Shown piece by piece: positions 35,740-44,621 of a stretch of 64,000 bases of DNA. A program made the translations under genes and the position numbers. The stretch is from Paracoccus chinensis (GTDB taxonomy: Bacteria > Pseudomonadota > Alphaproteobacteria > Rhodobacterales > Rhodobacteraceae): NCBI RefSeq assembly GCF_900102885.1, contig NZ_FNGE01000010.1, forward strand, positions 59,155 through 123,154, written 5' to 3'. The notes below the pieces were generated by a model that was not told where the DNA came from, ran no database searches, and saw nothing but the letters and a program-made list of their open reading frames with translations. The number at the start of each line of letters is the position of its first letter. The first letter of the stretch is position 1.

Positions 35740-37011
35740 TCAGACGGCTGACACGGCGCCGGCCAGTACCGGCTGTGCGGCAGGAAAGAGCTTGCCCTTG
35801 GCACCCACGATCAGGTGCTCGGGCCCATAGGGGAAGCCGGTGATGTTACGGTTGCCGGTCTCGGTGATGACCAGGATGTCGTGCTCCCGGTAACCGCCCG
35901 CGCCCGGCAGATGATGAGGGATGGTGATCATCGGTTCCATGCTGACCACCATGCCGGGCTCCAGCACCGTGTCGCAGTCCTCACGGAGTTCCAGCCCCGC
36001 CTCGCGGCCGTAGTAGTGGCAAAGGACGCCGAAGCTGTGGCCATAACCGAAGCTTCGGTACTGCAGCAGATTCTCGGAGGAATAGAGCTCGTTCAGTTCT
36101 CTGGCGATATCGGCGCAGCTGTTGCCCGGAACCAGAAGCTCCTTGCCGCGATCATGGACGCGGCAGTTGAACTCCCACAGGCGCAGATGTTCGTCCGACG
36201 CGGTTTCGGCGAAAAGCGTCCGTTCCAGCGCGACGTAATAGCCCGCGACCATCGGGAAGCAGTTGAGCGAAAGAATATCGCCGCGCTCGATCCGTCGGGA
36301 CGTGACGGGATTATGGGCTCCATCGGTGTTGATCCCCGACTGGAACCAAGTCCAGGTATCCATCAGTTCGGCGTGCGGCCAGACACGGGCGATCTCCCGA
36401 ACCATCGTGGCGGTCGAATGCAGCGCGACCTCGTGTTCGGGAACTCCGACCCCGATCGCCTCGAACACGGCCTCACCGCCGATGTCAGCAATCCGGGTCA
36501 TCTTCTCGATATGGTCGATCTCCTCGGCCGACTTGATCATCCGCAACTGCATGGCAGGCTGCGCGATGTCGACGAACTCGATACCGGGGAATTCCGACTT
36601 GAGCAGATTCAGCAGGTCGATGTTCACGTGATCGAATTCGATCCCCAGCCGGCGGACCCCGGCGGTCAACTGGCGGATCGCGTGGAAATAATTGTCCTTC
36701 TGCCAGTCCGTGTAGGTGACGTTCCGGCCCCCGAAGGTGCGCCGCCAAGGCTGCCCGCCATCGATCCCCGCGCTGATCGAGGTCACGATGTCGTGGTCGA
36801 CCAGCAGGCCGTAGCGGCGGCCGAACTGGCAATAAAGGAAATCCGAGTAATAGTTGATGTTGTGATAGCTGGTGAACAGCGCCGCATCGACATTCTGCGC
36901 CGCCATCACCTTGCGGATCGCATCAAGGCGCCGCTGCATTTCCGATGGGGAAAAGGTGGGCTGCACCGGGGTGCCGTTGCCGATGTAGTTCTGAAGCCGT
37001 TCGCGTTGCAT
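35740..37011 (-). CDS. Creatinase (creatine amidinohydrolase), M24 fold
   Basis: It hydrolyses creatine to sarcosine and urea in the cytoplasm. The 423-aa protein matches the known Pseudomonas creatinase pattern almost throughout: DAALFTSYHNINYYSDFLYC, SAGIDGGQPWRRTFGG, YTDWQKDNYFHAI, LMDTWTWFQSGINTDGAHNP with the active-site His233, GDILSLNCFPMVAGYY, FGYGHSFGVLCHYYGREAG and PGMVVSMEPMITIP. Unlike M24 aminopeptidases it needs no metal. Upstream 106 bp away lies a divergent LysR gene with a dyad operator. Downstream sarcosine-degrading genes are not visible. Confidence 0.88.
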   Translation of the reverse strand: MQRERLQNYIGNGTPVQPTFSPSEMQRRLDAIRKVMAAQNVDAALFTSYHNINYYSDFLYCQFGRRYGLLVDHDIVTSISAGIDGGQPWRRTFGGRNVTYTDWQKDNYFHAIRQLTAGVRRLGIEFDHVNIDLLNLLKSEFPGIEFVDIAQPAMQLRMIKSAEEIDHIEKMTRIADIGGEAVFEAIGVGVPEHEVALHSTATMVREIARVWPHAELMDTWTWFQSGINTDGAHNPVTSRRIERGDILSLNCFPMVAGYYVALERTLFAETASDEHLRLWEFNCRVHDRGKELLVPGNSCADIARELNELYSSENLLQYRSFGYGHSFGVLCHYYGREAGLELREDCDTVLEPGMVVSMEPMITIPHHLPGAGGYREHDILVITETGNRNITGFPYGPEHLIVGAKGKLFPAAQPVLAGAVSAV

Positions 37012-37076
37012 TGATCGAGATCCCTTGAAGGTTGCCTCGACAGTCCGACGGAAGCTCCGCGCTTGTCAAAAGAGGG

Positions 37077-37098
37077 TTTCTCATCCCAGGGTGAGAAA
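37077..37098. promoter_or_regulatory. Candidate LysR operator between creatinase and its regulator
   Basis: TTTCTCA at 37077-37083 pairs exactly with TGAGAAA at 37092-37098 around an 8-base spacer; a second small dyad (GTGAG at 37091-37095 and CTCAC at 37101-37105) overlaps it. The site lies between the creatinase start and the LysR start, which also argues that the LysR protein does not begin at the far upstream TTG at 37063. Confidence 0.5.
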
Positions 37099-37116
37099 AA
37101 CTCACGTGACTTGAAG

Positions 37117-38067
37117 GTGCCCATATTCCCGCCACTCAACGCCTTGCGTGCCTTCGAAGCAGTCGTCCGCTGCGGATCGTTCCGCGCCGCGGCAGATGAA
37201 CTGTTCGTCACGCAGAGCGCGATCAGCCACCAGATCAGAGCGCTTGAGGGCTGGTTCGGAGGTCCGCTCTTCGCCCGCTATGGCAATCGTCTGCGGCCGC
37301 TTCCCCATGCCGACGATCTCGCGCGCAGCCTTTCGCTGTCTTTCGACGCGATCCACGCCGCCTGCCGCCGCGCCAAGGACTTCAGGATTTCTCACCCCTT
37401 GGTCGTCGCCGCAATTCCTTCCGTGGCCATGTGCTGGCTGATTCCACGGCTGGGCAAATTCCGAGAGGCGCACCCCGCAGTCGACATGCGCATCGTCTAC
37501 GCGCTGCATGGACAGGAGATCGACTTCGGTGATGTGCATTTCGCCTTTGTCTTCGCGCCCACTCCCCCAGCCTCAAGGAACTACGAGACTTGCTTCTTCC
37601 TGCCAGGAGCTTCTGTTCCGGTCTGCTGCCCGCGACTGGCAGCCCGGGTGACCGGCAAGAACACCGCCCGGGCCATCTCGGAAATGGATCTGCTGCACGA
37701 CACCGATCACTCCGGGTGGCGGACGTGGTTTGCCCGTGCGGGACTGCATGACCCGCCGCCCGAGTGCGGGCCGGTCTTCGAGGATTTCAACCTGCTGCGG
37801 GCTGCGGCGTTGTCTGGACAAGGTGTGGCCCTGTGTCCCGAAGCCATGATCCGCCAGGATCTGGACGCCGGCCATCTGGTGCGCTTGTCACAAACAACAG
37901 TCTTCGATGACTACGGTCATTACCTGCTTCAGGGCCCCCGCGCCCCCGCCCACGCGCATACCGCCACGTTCCGCACATGGGTGCTGGGCGAGCGGGACCG
38001 GGATGCGGGACGGGTGGCATCTGCAGGGGGTAACCACCGCAACGGCCACTTGGACGCTGGCTATTGA
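37117..38067 (+). CDS. LysR-family regulator (GcvA-type), probable creatinase regulator
   Basis: A 316-aa regulator with the GcvA-like N terminus FPPLNALRAFEAVVRCGSFR and helix-turn-helix DELFVTQSAISHQIRALEGW, then a co-inducer domain (SHPLVVAAIPSVAMCWLIPR, LRAAALSGQGVALCPEAMIR). I favour GTG 37117, giving a normal GcvA-type start, over TTG 37063, whose extension would cover the operator dyad. No strong ribosome site precedes either start. It is divergent from the creatinase gene and probably senses creatine or a breakdown product (inference). The last 25 residues drift from the family and may reflect a slipped end. Confidence 0.8.
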   Translation: MPIFPPLNALRAFEAVVRCGSFRAAADELFVTQSAISHQIRALEGWFGGPLFARYGNRLRPLPHADDLARSLSLSFDAIHAACRRAKDFRISHPLVVAAIPSVAMCWLIPRLGKFREAHPAVDMRIVYALHGQEIDFGDVHFAFVFAPTPPASRNYETCFFLPGASVPVCCPRLAARVTGKNTARAISEMDLLHDTDHSGWRTWFARAGLHDPPPECGPVFEDFNLLRAAALSGQGVALCPEAMIRQDLDAGHLVRLSQTTVFDDYGHYLLQGPRAPAHAHTATFRTWVLGERDRDAGRVASAGGNHRNGHLDAGY

Positions 38068-38225
38068 TGGTGAAGCCAGAAGCCCGACGTCGCCCTACGC
38101 AGCGCAGGACACCCTCGGGCCCCGACGTGCTCGGGCCCTGCCGCAAACACCCGGCCTGCGGCAGGCTTTCCCAATGGGATCAGGCAAAGATCCAGCCAGA
38201 TCAGCTTCGACCGCAGTTCCTCATC

Positions 38226-39044
38226 CTAACGATATTGCGACCGGATCTCTTCTGCGCTTGATGTCCGTCGGCCCAGAGAGGTCAGGGCCTCGACCAACGT
38301 TCCGACGAGGGCTTCGTTCGAGGGGGCAAGCTGGCCGTCCGGCATGTGCAGATTGTTCTCGAACCCCACACGCGCATGCCCACCGAGAAGCGCAGCCGTC
38401 AGGACGCAATCGCGCTCGAACCGGCCGAAGGCGCAGACGCTGAAGGGCACCTCGACCGGCTCTGCGAGGAACGGCAGGAGATCGGCGGGCGTGGACGTCT
38501 GGTTCTCGGTATAGCGGCCCAGAACGAAGAGAAGCGTTTGCGGGCGGCTTCCGAACGCGCCCCGCTGACGCAATGCGCGCCAGGCGGCAAGATCCGCCGC
38601 GGAATAGAGAATGACCTGGATCATCGTGCTGGCGCGATCCAGATCCTCGATGAACTGCGTGGCGGCCGCCACCTCATCCTCCTTCCGGACCAGTTCGCGC
38701 AGGGCCAGCGAGACCGCCTCTGGCCGGGTCGCGCGGATCGCAGCCATCTGCTCGAAAGGCGCATAGCGGCCCGCGGCTTCGGAGGTCGCCTGGATGATCA
38801 TCCTGTCGCCCACGGCGCGCCGGATGGCGGTCGTAGCTTCGCCATAAGCTTCGGCGTCCAGCAGGTGACGGCCGTCACGGTCGCGGACGTGAAGATGGAA
38901 CATCCCCGCACCCCGCTCCACACAGGCGCTTGCGCATCGCGCCAGCTCGGCCGGGGTGATCGGCAGTGCCGGATGATCGGACCTCATCTTGTAGGAGCCG
39001 TTGGGGGCGACCGTGACCGCAACGGAGGGAAGAGTCGCGTTCAT
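38226..39044 (-). CDS. BKACE (beta-keto acid cleavage enzyme, DUF849)
   Basis: A 272-aa TIM-barrel, Zn-dependent enzyme that condenses a beta-keto acid with acetyl-CoA and cleaves it to acetoacetate and a new CoA thioester. Landmarks are VAVTVAPNGSYKMRSDHP, the metal-binding pair GMFHLHVRDRDGRHLLD, IIQATSEAAGRYAPFEQM and the substrate-binding AALLGGHARVGFENNLHMPD. The ATG overlaps the dehydrogenase stop by 4 bp (ATGA). The dehydrogenase would supply the keto acid. Substrate is unknown: 3-dehydrocarnitine and 3-keto-5-aminohexanoate are known BKACE substrates, but the dehydratase in this cluster suggests a sugar-like acid. Confidence 0.85.
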   Translation of the reverse strand: MNATLPSVAVTVAPNGSYKMRSDHPALPITPAELARCASACVERGAGMFHLHVRDRDGRHLLDAEAYGEATTAIRRAVGDRMIIQATSEAAGRYAPFEQMAAIRATRPEAVSLALRELVRKEDEVAAATQFIEDLDRASTMIQVILYSAADLAAWRALRQRGAFGSRPQTLLFVLGRYTENQTSTPADLLPFLAEPVEVPFSVCAFGRFERDCVLTAALLGGHARVGFENNLHMPDGQLAPSNEALVGTLVEALTSLGRRTSSAEEIRSQYR

Positions 39045-39991
39045 CGGTGATCCTCCAGCGGCCGGATCTGCGGCAGATCATCGGCAATGATGTCCAGTGC
39101 CGCAGCGAGCGCCGACTGATAGCGTTCGCGTTCGGCCGCGATCGTCTCGGGCGTCCAGTCGTAGAACCCTGCCCCGGTCTTCATCCCCAGCCGCCCGGCT
39201 TCGACACGGTCGCGCAGCTCGCTGCTGGGCTGCGTCGCTACTGAGAGTGACGGATACATCGTCGCGGCCGCCGCGCAATGGACATCCAGTCCCGCGTGGT
39301 CGCGCTGCAGCGCCGGTCCAGCCGCAAGAAAGCGGAAGCCGAAGCCGAAGCGCACCGCCGCGTCCACATCCTCGGCCGAGGCGATCCCAGCCTCGATCAA
39401 GGCGAAAGCCTCGCGTGCCAGCGCGTGCTGCATCCGGTTGGCCAGGAAGCCGGGCAGATCGCGACGGACATGAACCGGCACCCGGCCAAGATCGCGCATG
39501 ATCGTCATCAGCCGCTCCGCCGTTTCCTGGTTCGTCTCGGCCGACGAGACGACCTCGACGAGCGGAACCAAATGCGCGGGCATGAAGAAATGCAGCCCCG
39601 CGCAGCGTTCCGGATGCGGCAGGCCCTGAACGATCTGCGAGATCGGAAAGCCCGAGGAGTTGGAGGCGAGGATGGCATCGGCCCGCGCCAGCCGTGCCGC
39701 GGTCTCGAAAACGACGCGCTTGACGTCCAGCCGCTCGGGCGCGCAATCGACGACGATGGCGACATTGTCCCAGGCAAGATCGTCCATCTTCGCCTCGGCC
39801 GACATGGCACCGGCGGCCGCGCCGTGGCCGGTCTTGTCCAGCTCGACTGTCCAGTAGGAGCCCAGCGCCTGCCGCCTTTCGGCAGCAGGCTCGACGACCA
39901 CGACGCGCCAGCCGCCGCGGGCGAAGACGATGGCGACATCGGCGCCCATCGTTCCACCCCCGACGATAACGGCAACTGAAGTGCTGGTCAT
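39041..39991 (-). CDS. 3-hydroxyacyl-CoA dehydrogenase-like / hydroxy-acid (carnitine or gulonate type) dehydrogenase
   Basis: A 316-aa NAD-dependent dehydrogenase of the 3HCDH fold. It has a Rossmann start VAVIVGGGTMGADVAIVFAR, the segment AILASNSSGFPISQIVQGLP, catalytic-His area CAGLHFFMPAHLVPLVEVVS and a C-terminal helical domain (DLPGFLANRMQHALAREAFA, DAAVRFGFGFRFLAAGPALQ, RLGMKTGAGFYDWTPE). This size is seen in L-carnitine dehydrogenase and L-gulonate 3-dehydrogenase rather than fatty acid enzymes. The ATG at 39991 has GGAGAG upstream. Coupled to BKACE by a 4-bp overlap, it likely makes that enzyme's 3-keto substrate. Confidence 0.83.
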   Translation of the reverse strand: MTSTSVAVIVGGGTMGADVAIVFARGGWRVVVVEPAAERRQALGSYWTVELDKTGHGAAAGAMSAEAKMDDLAWDNVAIVVDCAPERLDVKRVVFETAARLARADAILASNSSGFPISQIVQGLPHPERCAGLHFFMPAHLVPLVEVVSSAETNQETAERLMTIMRDLGRVPVHVRRDLPGFLANRMQHALAREAFALIEAGIASAEDVDAAVRFGFGFRFLAAGPALQRDHAGLDVHCAAAATMYPSLSVATQPSSELRDRVEAGRLGMKTGAGFYDWTPETIAAERERYQSALAAALDIIADDLPQIRPLEDHR

Positions 39992-40002
39992 CTCAGGCTC
40001 TC

Positions 40003-40977
40003 CTATTCCAGCGACCCGGCCGTCTCGATGACGGCCTGCCATTTCGCAATCTCGCTTTCGATCAGCGCGGCTTCCGCCTCGCGAGGTCCGGGACTTGCAA
40101 CCACACCCTGCTGTTCCAGGGCGGCAATGATCTCAGGCTTCTGCAGGGTCGCGTTCAGCACTTCGTTCAGCCGCTGCGTCACAGTCTCGGGGGTGCCGGC
40201 GGGGGCGAGAACGCCGAACCATGACTGCACCTCGAAGCCCTCCACCCCGGCCGAGGCGACGGTCGGCAGGCCTTCAAGAAAGGGCGAAGGCTCAGGGGTG
40301 GTGACGGCCAGCGCCTTGACCGCGCCGCTGTTCACATGAGGCAGAACCGACGGGATCGTGTCGAACATCACGTCCACATGGCCGCCGATCAGGTCGGTAA
40401 TGGCCGGGGCCGATCCCTGATAGGGCACGTGAACAAGGTTCACGTCGGCCGCGTTCTTCAGCATCTCCATCCCCAGATGCTGCGGGGATCCGGCACCGGC
40501 CGAGGCATAAGCCAACTGCCCCGGGTTCGCCCCGGCCTCCGCCAGGAGAGACTTGAGATCATCTACCGCAAGATCAGTCCGGGTCACGAGAGCCAGTCCG
40601 ACGCTGCCCGCAAGGCCAACGGTCTCGAAATCCGTCCGCAGATCGAAGCCTGGGGCAGTAGGCAGGTGCATGTTGATCGAATGGCTGGTCAAGGCGCCCA
40701 TCAGCAGCGTGTAGCCGTCGGGGTCGGCCCGCATGACCTGCATCGCGCCGATCGACCCGCCCGCGCCGGGAGCGTTCTGGACGACGATCGTCTGGTTCAG
40801 TTCGTCGCCAAGCCCCTGTGCCACGATGCGGCCGATGATGTCGGTCGCGCCGCCTGCCGCATAGGGCACAACCAGTGTCACCTGTCGGGACGGATAATCG
40901 GCTTGCGCCCATGCCACGGTTGCAGTCGTGGCCAGCAGCGCGACGGTGCAACCCGTCTGCTTCATCCAGTGATACAT
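40003..40977 (-). CDS. TctC/Bug-family periplasmic solute-binding protein
   Basis: A periplasmic receptor of about 324 aa from the tripartite tricarboxylate transporter family, binding carboxylates. The signal peptide (MKQTGCTVALLATTATVAWA) is preceded by MYHW; GGAGGAGA just upstream of 40977 supports that start. The mature chain shows the Bug pattern YPSRQVTLVVPYAAGGATDI, VVQNAPGAGGSIGAMQVMRA, DPDGYTLLMG and HVDVMFDTIPSVLPHVNSGA. No TctA/TctB membrane partners are near, so it may work with subunits elsewhere. Its place between dehydrogenase and dehydratase suggests capture of the acid degraded by this cluster. Confidence 0.85.
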   Translation of the reverse strand: MYHWMKQTGCTVALLATTATVAWAQADYPSRQVTLVVPYAAGGATDIIGRIVAQGLGDELNQTIVVQNAPGAGGSIGAMQVMRADPDGYTLLMGALTSHSINMHLPTAPGFDLRTDFETVGLAGSVGLALVTRTDLAVDDLKSLLAEAGANPGQLAYASAGAGSPQHLGMEMLKNAADVNLVHVPYQGSAPAITDLIGGHVDVMFDTIPSVLPHVNSGAVKALAVTTPEPSPFLEGLPTVASAGVEGFEVQSWFGVLAPAGTPETVTQRLNEVLNATLQKPEIIAALEQQGVVASPGPREAEAALIESEIAKWQAVIETAGSLE

Positions 40978-40998
40978 CTCTTCTCCTCCCAAAAAAGA

Positions 40999-42744
40999 TC
41001 AGTCTTCCTGCTGCCGCGACCGCTGCAGATCCGGGTGCTGCAGGAAATCGAAGTCGCAGCCCTCGGGCGCTTGCGTCACATGGCGGTCGTAAAGCGCCGC
41101 GTAGCCGCGCGGGGCCTCGTCGGGGGCAGCCGGCAGCTCGGCACGGCGCCGGGCCAGTTCGTCATCGTCGACAAGCAGCTCGATCCGATTGCGCGAAGCA
41201 CTGAGCGCAATGCGATCACCCGTCCGCGCCAGGGCCAGCGGTCCGCCCGATGCGGAATCGGGTGCGAAGTGCAGCACGATAGCACCGTAGGCGGTGCCGC
41301 TCATCCGCGCGTCCGAGATGCGGATCATGTCCTTCACACCCTGCGCCGCCAGCTTCTTGGGGATCGGCAGATACCCCGCCTCGGGCATGGCCGACGCACT
41401 TTTCGGCCCCGCCATCTGCATGACCAGCGCATCGTCGGGTCCGACGTCCAGGTCCGGGTCGTCGATGCGACGGGCAAGATCCTCGGGCGAGGTGAAGACG
41501 ACGATCCGCGCCTCGCGTTCAAGCAGCTCGGGGGTCGCAGCGGCGCGCTTGAGGATCGCGCCCTCCGGCGCAAGGTTGCCGAACAACGCGATCAGCCCGC
41601 CCTCCGGCTCGATCGGATCATCGAACGGGCGGATCACGCTGCGGTCGATCGAGGCGGGATCGAAACCTTTGAGACGCGCGCCAAGCGGTTCGCCCGTCAC
41701 CGTGGGGCAATCGAGATCGAGAAGTTCGCGCAACTCCCACATCAGCGCGGTGACGCCACCCGCGGCGTGCAGATCCTCCATGTAGTTCGCGCCTACCGGC
41801 TTGAGGTTGACAAGCACCGGAGTGGTCGCGGCCAGTTCATTCAGCCGTTCAAGCGACAAGCGGAGCCCCGCCCTGCCGGCGATTGCCGCCAGATGGACAA
41901 GGGCATTCGTCGAACCCGAGATCGCCAGCAGCAGCCGCATGGCATTGTCCAGTGACGCGGGGGTGACCAGCTGGGTGGGTCGCACCGCCTGCGGATCGAC
42001 AGCCATGCGGGCCCCGAGCCTGCCCGACTCCTCGGCAATCCGCAGCCGGTCGGCATGAACTGCCGGGGCCGTGGCCGAGCCCTGCAATCCGAAGCCGAGG
42101 ATCTCGGTCAGGCAGGCCATTGTGCTGGCCGTGCCCATGACGGCGCAGGTGCCCGAGGTGGTGGCCAGGTTGGATTCGACAAGCGACAACTCGTCGGCGC
42201 TGACTTCGCCCGCACGGAAGCGGGCCCAATAGCGGCGGCAGTCGGTGCAGGCGCCCAGTCTCTCACCCTTGTAGCGGCCTGTCATCATGGGACCCGTGAC
42301 AAGGATCACCGTGGGCCGGTCGGCCGAGATTGCCCCCATGATCTGTGCAGGCACGGTCTTGTCGCAGCCGCCAATCGCGACCATCGCATCCATCGGCTGT
42401 GCCCGCGCCATTTCCTCGACATCCATCGACATGAGGTTGCGGAACTTGAGGCTGGTCGGCGTCAGGTACGCTTCACCCAAGGAAATCGTCGGAAATTCGA
42501 GCGGCAGCGCTCCTTCAAGCATGGCGCCGCGCTTCACCGCCTCGACCAGTTCGGGCATCGAGCGATGGCAGTTGTTGAAGCCGCTAGGCGTCGAGTTGAT
42601 CCCGACGACCGGACGGGCCAGTGCGTCGCGTGTAAATCCCATCGAGCTGGCGAAGGAGCGCCGCAGATACAGCGCGAAGTCCCGGTCACCATAATTGGTC
42701 AGCCCGCGCTGCAGGCCTTTGGGCTCGTCCGGTTCATTCGACAT
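40999..42744 (-). CDS. IlvD/Edd-family dehydratase (sugar-acid type), intact
   Basis: A 581-aa [2Fe-2S] dehydratase whose landmarks include VVGINSTPSGFNNCHRSMPE, MVAIGGCDKTVPAQIMGAIS, TTSGTCAVMGTASTMACLTE, LLAISGSTNALVHLAAIAG, GGLIALFGNLAPEGAILKRA and MIRISDARMSGTAYGAIVLH, with the three cluster cysteines present. It belongs to the sugar-acid or branched-chain acid branch rather than clearly to IlvD of valine synthesis. The ATG at 42744 has GGGAG upstream. It heads the dehydratase-TctC-dehydrogenase-BKACE operon (gaps 21 and 11 bp, then overlaps). Unlike the dehydratase near 2.4 kb it is uninterrupted. Confidence 0.87.
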   Translation of the reverse strand: MSNEPDEPKGLQRGLTNYGDRDFALYLRRSFASSMGFTRDALARPVVGINSTPSGFNNCHRSMPELVEAVKRGAMLEGALPLEFPTISLGEAYLTPTSLKFRNLMSMDVEEMARAQPMDAMVAIGGCDKTVPAQIMGAISADRPTVILVTGPMMTGRYKGERLGACTDCRRYWARFRAGEVSADELSLVESNLATTSGTCAVMGTASTMACLTEILGFGLQGSATAPAVHADRLRIAEESGRLGARMAVDPQAVRPTQLVTPASLDNAMRLLLAISGSTNALVHLAAIAGRAGLRLSLERLNELAATTPVLVNLKPVGANYMEDLHAAGGVTALMWELRELLDLDCPTVTGEPLGARLKGFDPASIDRSVIRPFDDPIEPEGGLIALFGNLAPEGAILKRAAATPELLEREARIVVFTSPEDLARRIDDPDLDVGPDDALVMQMAGPKSASAMPEAGYLPIPKKLAAQGVKDMIRISDARMSGTAYGAIVLHFAPDSASGGPLALARTGDRIALSASRNRIELLVDDDELARRRAELPAAPDEAPRGYAALYDRHVTQAPEGCDFDFLQHPDLQRSRQQED

Positions 42745-42800
42745 CTGCGGCTCCCTGCCAAATCGGGGCAAGACTGGCAGTGCACGGATGATATGATAAG

Positions 42801-42817
42801 TTCATCATTCTGATGAA
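42801..42817. promoter_or_regulatory. Perfect 17-bp palindrome in divergent dehydratase/LysR promoter
   Basis: TTCATCA at 42801-42807 is the exact inverse of TGATGAA at 42811-42817 around TTC. It is centred in the 89-bp gap between the dehydratase ATG and the LysR ATG. Position and symmetry make it the likely operator of the divergent LysR protein, though a GntR-type factor could also use such a site. Confidence 0.55.
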
Positions 42818-42833
42818 TTGATGCAGCAACAGA

Positions 42834-43756
42834 ATGAATCTTTCCCCACGTCAGCTTCGTATCGTGATCTCCCTGGCCGAGACCCGCAGCTTCAGCCGCA
42901 CGGCCGAGGATTTCAGCGTAACCAACCGGCCTTGAGCCGCATCGTGAAAGGCATCGAGGAGGAGATCGGCGCACCGCTGTTCCTGCGCACGACACGGTCG
43001 GTGGTCCTGACGCGGGAGGGTGGATCACTTGTGCAAGTCGCCCGGCGAGTGGTTGAAAACTATGACGATGGGCTCCGTGCGATGCAGGGGATCGTGCAGC
43101 GGCAGGCGAGCCGCCTTTCCGTTGCCGCCCTGCCCTCGCTTGCCGCAATGCTGCTGCCGGCGGTCGCCCAGGCAGTGCGCGAGGCGGATCCTGAGGCACA
43201 GATCCATATCCGCGATGTTCTCTCGGATACGACCCTGGACCTCATGCTTGCGGGCGATGTCGACTTTGCCCTGACCTCTGCGGACCCGTCCCGCACCGAT
43301 ATCGTCTATGATGAATTCGTCCGCGACCGCTACGTGCTTCTGGCGCGAAACGATGACAAGCGCCTGGAAAACGGGGCACCTGCGGATCTGATGGATTGTC
43401 ATGCGCTGGGGCTGCTGTCGATGCCCCAAGGAACCGCCGCCCGGCTTTATGCTGATGCTGCCTTCCTGCAGCGCGGCGCGCAGTTCCGACCACTCATGGA
43501 GTTCGAGCATCTCGCCACCATCGGCAAGTTCGTGACCGCAGGCTTCGGGGTCGGGTTTCTGCCGTGCCTTGCCGCGATGATGATCACCGAACCGGACCTG
43601 CGCATCGTCGATCTGGAGAACGCACCGGTGCGCTCACTCGGCGTGGTGCGGCACAAGGCACACAGACCATCGGCAATCGCAGGGCTCGCGATCAGCCGGG
43701 TGAAGCTGGAAGCGGGTCGGCTGGCAGCACATTCGCCATCCCGCATTCAGACATGA
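42834..43756 (+). pseudogene. LysR-family regulator with a one-base deletion in its HTH
   Basis: From ATG 42834 the frame starts like a LysR protein (MNLSPRQLRIVISLAETRSF, SRTAEDFSVTN) and then ends at a TGA. The rest (PALSRIVKGIEEEIGAPLFL, LREGG-type wing, effector domain with LSVAALPSLAAMLLPAVAQA and KFVTAGFGVGFLPCLAAMM) follows in another frame. Adding one C at 42921-42923 joins both parts exactly as family members read (SVTQPALSRIV). So this is either a recent frameshift or a base-call error in a C run. It is divergent from the dehydratase operon and almost certainly its regulator. Confidence 0.83.
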
Positions 43757-43940
43757 GGCAGGGATTTTCAGGAACCCAATTCGCTGCAGGAATCGAGAGT
43801 GGCGACTCTGGAGGCACACTGCAGGCTGCTCTTGCAGTGCTGGAGCCGATACCACCCCCTCGCCTGAATCGAGACAAGAATGAGATGCCTTACGCAGCTG
43901 TCGGGGATCGCATCACAGAAGTATCCGTCCGGATGCCTGA
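43757..43940. other. Gap with no recognised feature
   Basis: It separates the LysR gene from the imuA remnant. The N-terminal part of imuA should lie here but no homology is visible, so a deletion junction is likely. Confidence 0.3.
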
Positions 43941-44621
43941 ATGATATTCATGGGCGTTCTTGCCAGATGTTTCAACGTCCTCTGCCTGCCGGGAGGCGGC
44001 CTCGCGCTGGGCTGTTCGCACGAGGTGGCGGGCGGCGACAATGGCGCGGTGGATGGGGGCAGCGGCGGCCTGCTTTGCGGCCGGGATTGCGGCGCGGCTC
44101 TCCAGCCCGGTGCTCTGGTGCGTGACCCTCGCGGATCTCTTCGCGCGGGGGTTGGCTCAGGCGGGGCTCTCTCTGGACCGGGTAATCCATGTCGAGGCAG
44201 GGAACGAGCAGTCCGTGCTTGCCTGCATGGAGGAAGGGCTGCGGCATGGCGGCTTGGCAGCGGCTGTAGCGGAAGCGCATAGGCTCTCCATAACTGCCTC
44301 GCGGCGGCTGCACCTAGCCGCCTGGGAGAGCGGGACCATGGGGATTGCCCTGCGGCTCTGGCGGCGGCAGTCTGACACCTCGGACTTCGGCCAGCCCACG
44401 GCGGCGATGATGCGCTGGCAGATCTCGGTACTCCCCTCCGCGCCCCTGTCGGTGCCGGGCGTGAGGCGGCAACGCTGGCGCGTGGAACTGATCCGGGCCG
44501 CGCCGGCGAGAGCTTCGATCTCGAACTGGAGGGCTGCGATGAGGCGGGTGGTCTCGGTGTGGTTGCCGATGTGGCCGACAGATCGGCTGCGGCGCGCGCC
44601 TGGGAACGCAACGCCAGATGA
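43941..44621 (+). pseudogene. imuA: imuA (SOS mutagenesis accessory) remnant, truncated and frameshifted
   Basis: ImuA acts with ImuB and DnaE2 in damage-induced translesion synthesis. Three adjacent frames give one ImuA-like protein: LPGGGLALG and HEVAGGDNGAVDG first; then CFAAGIAARLSSPVLWCVTL, SLDRVIHVEAGNEQSVLACM, RRLHLAAWESGTMGIALRLW and DFGQPTAAMMRWQISVLPS; then ESFDLELEGCDEAGGLGVV to the stop at 44621. The joins need one G fewer at 44055-44059 and one C more near 44498. The first part of the protein is missing. The ORF overlaps imuB by about 83 bp. Confidence 0.72.
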
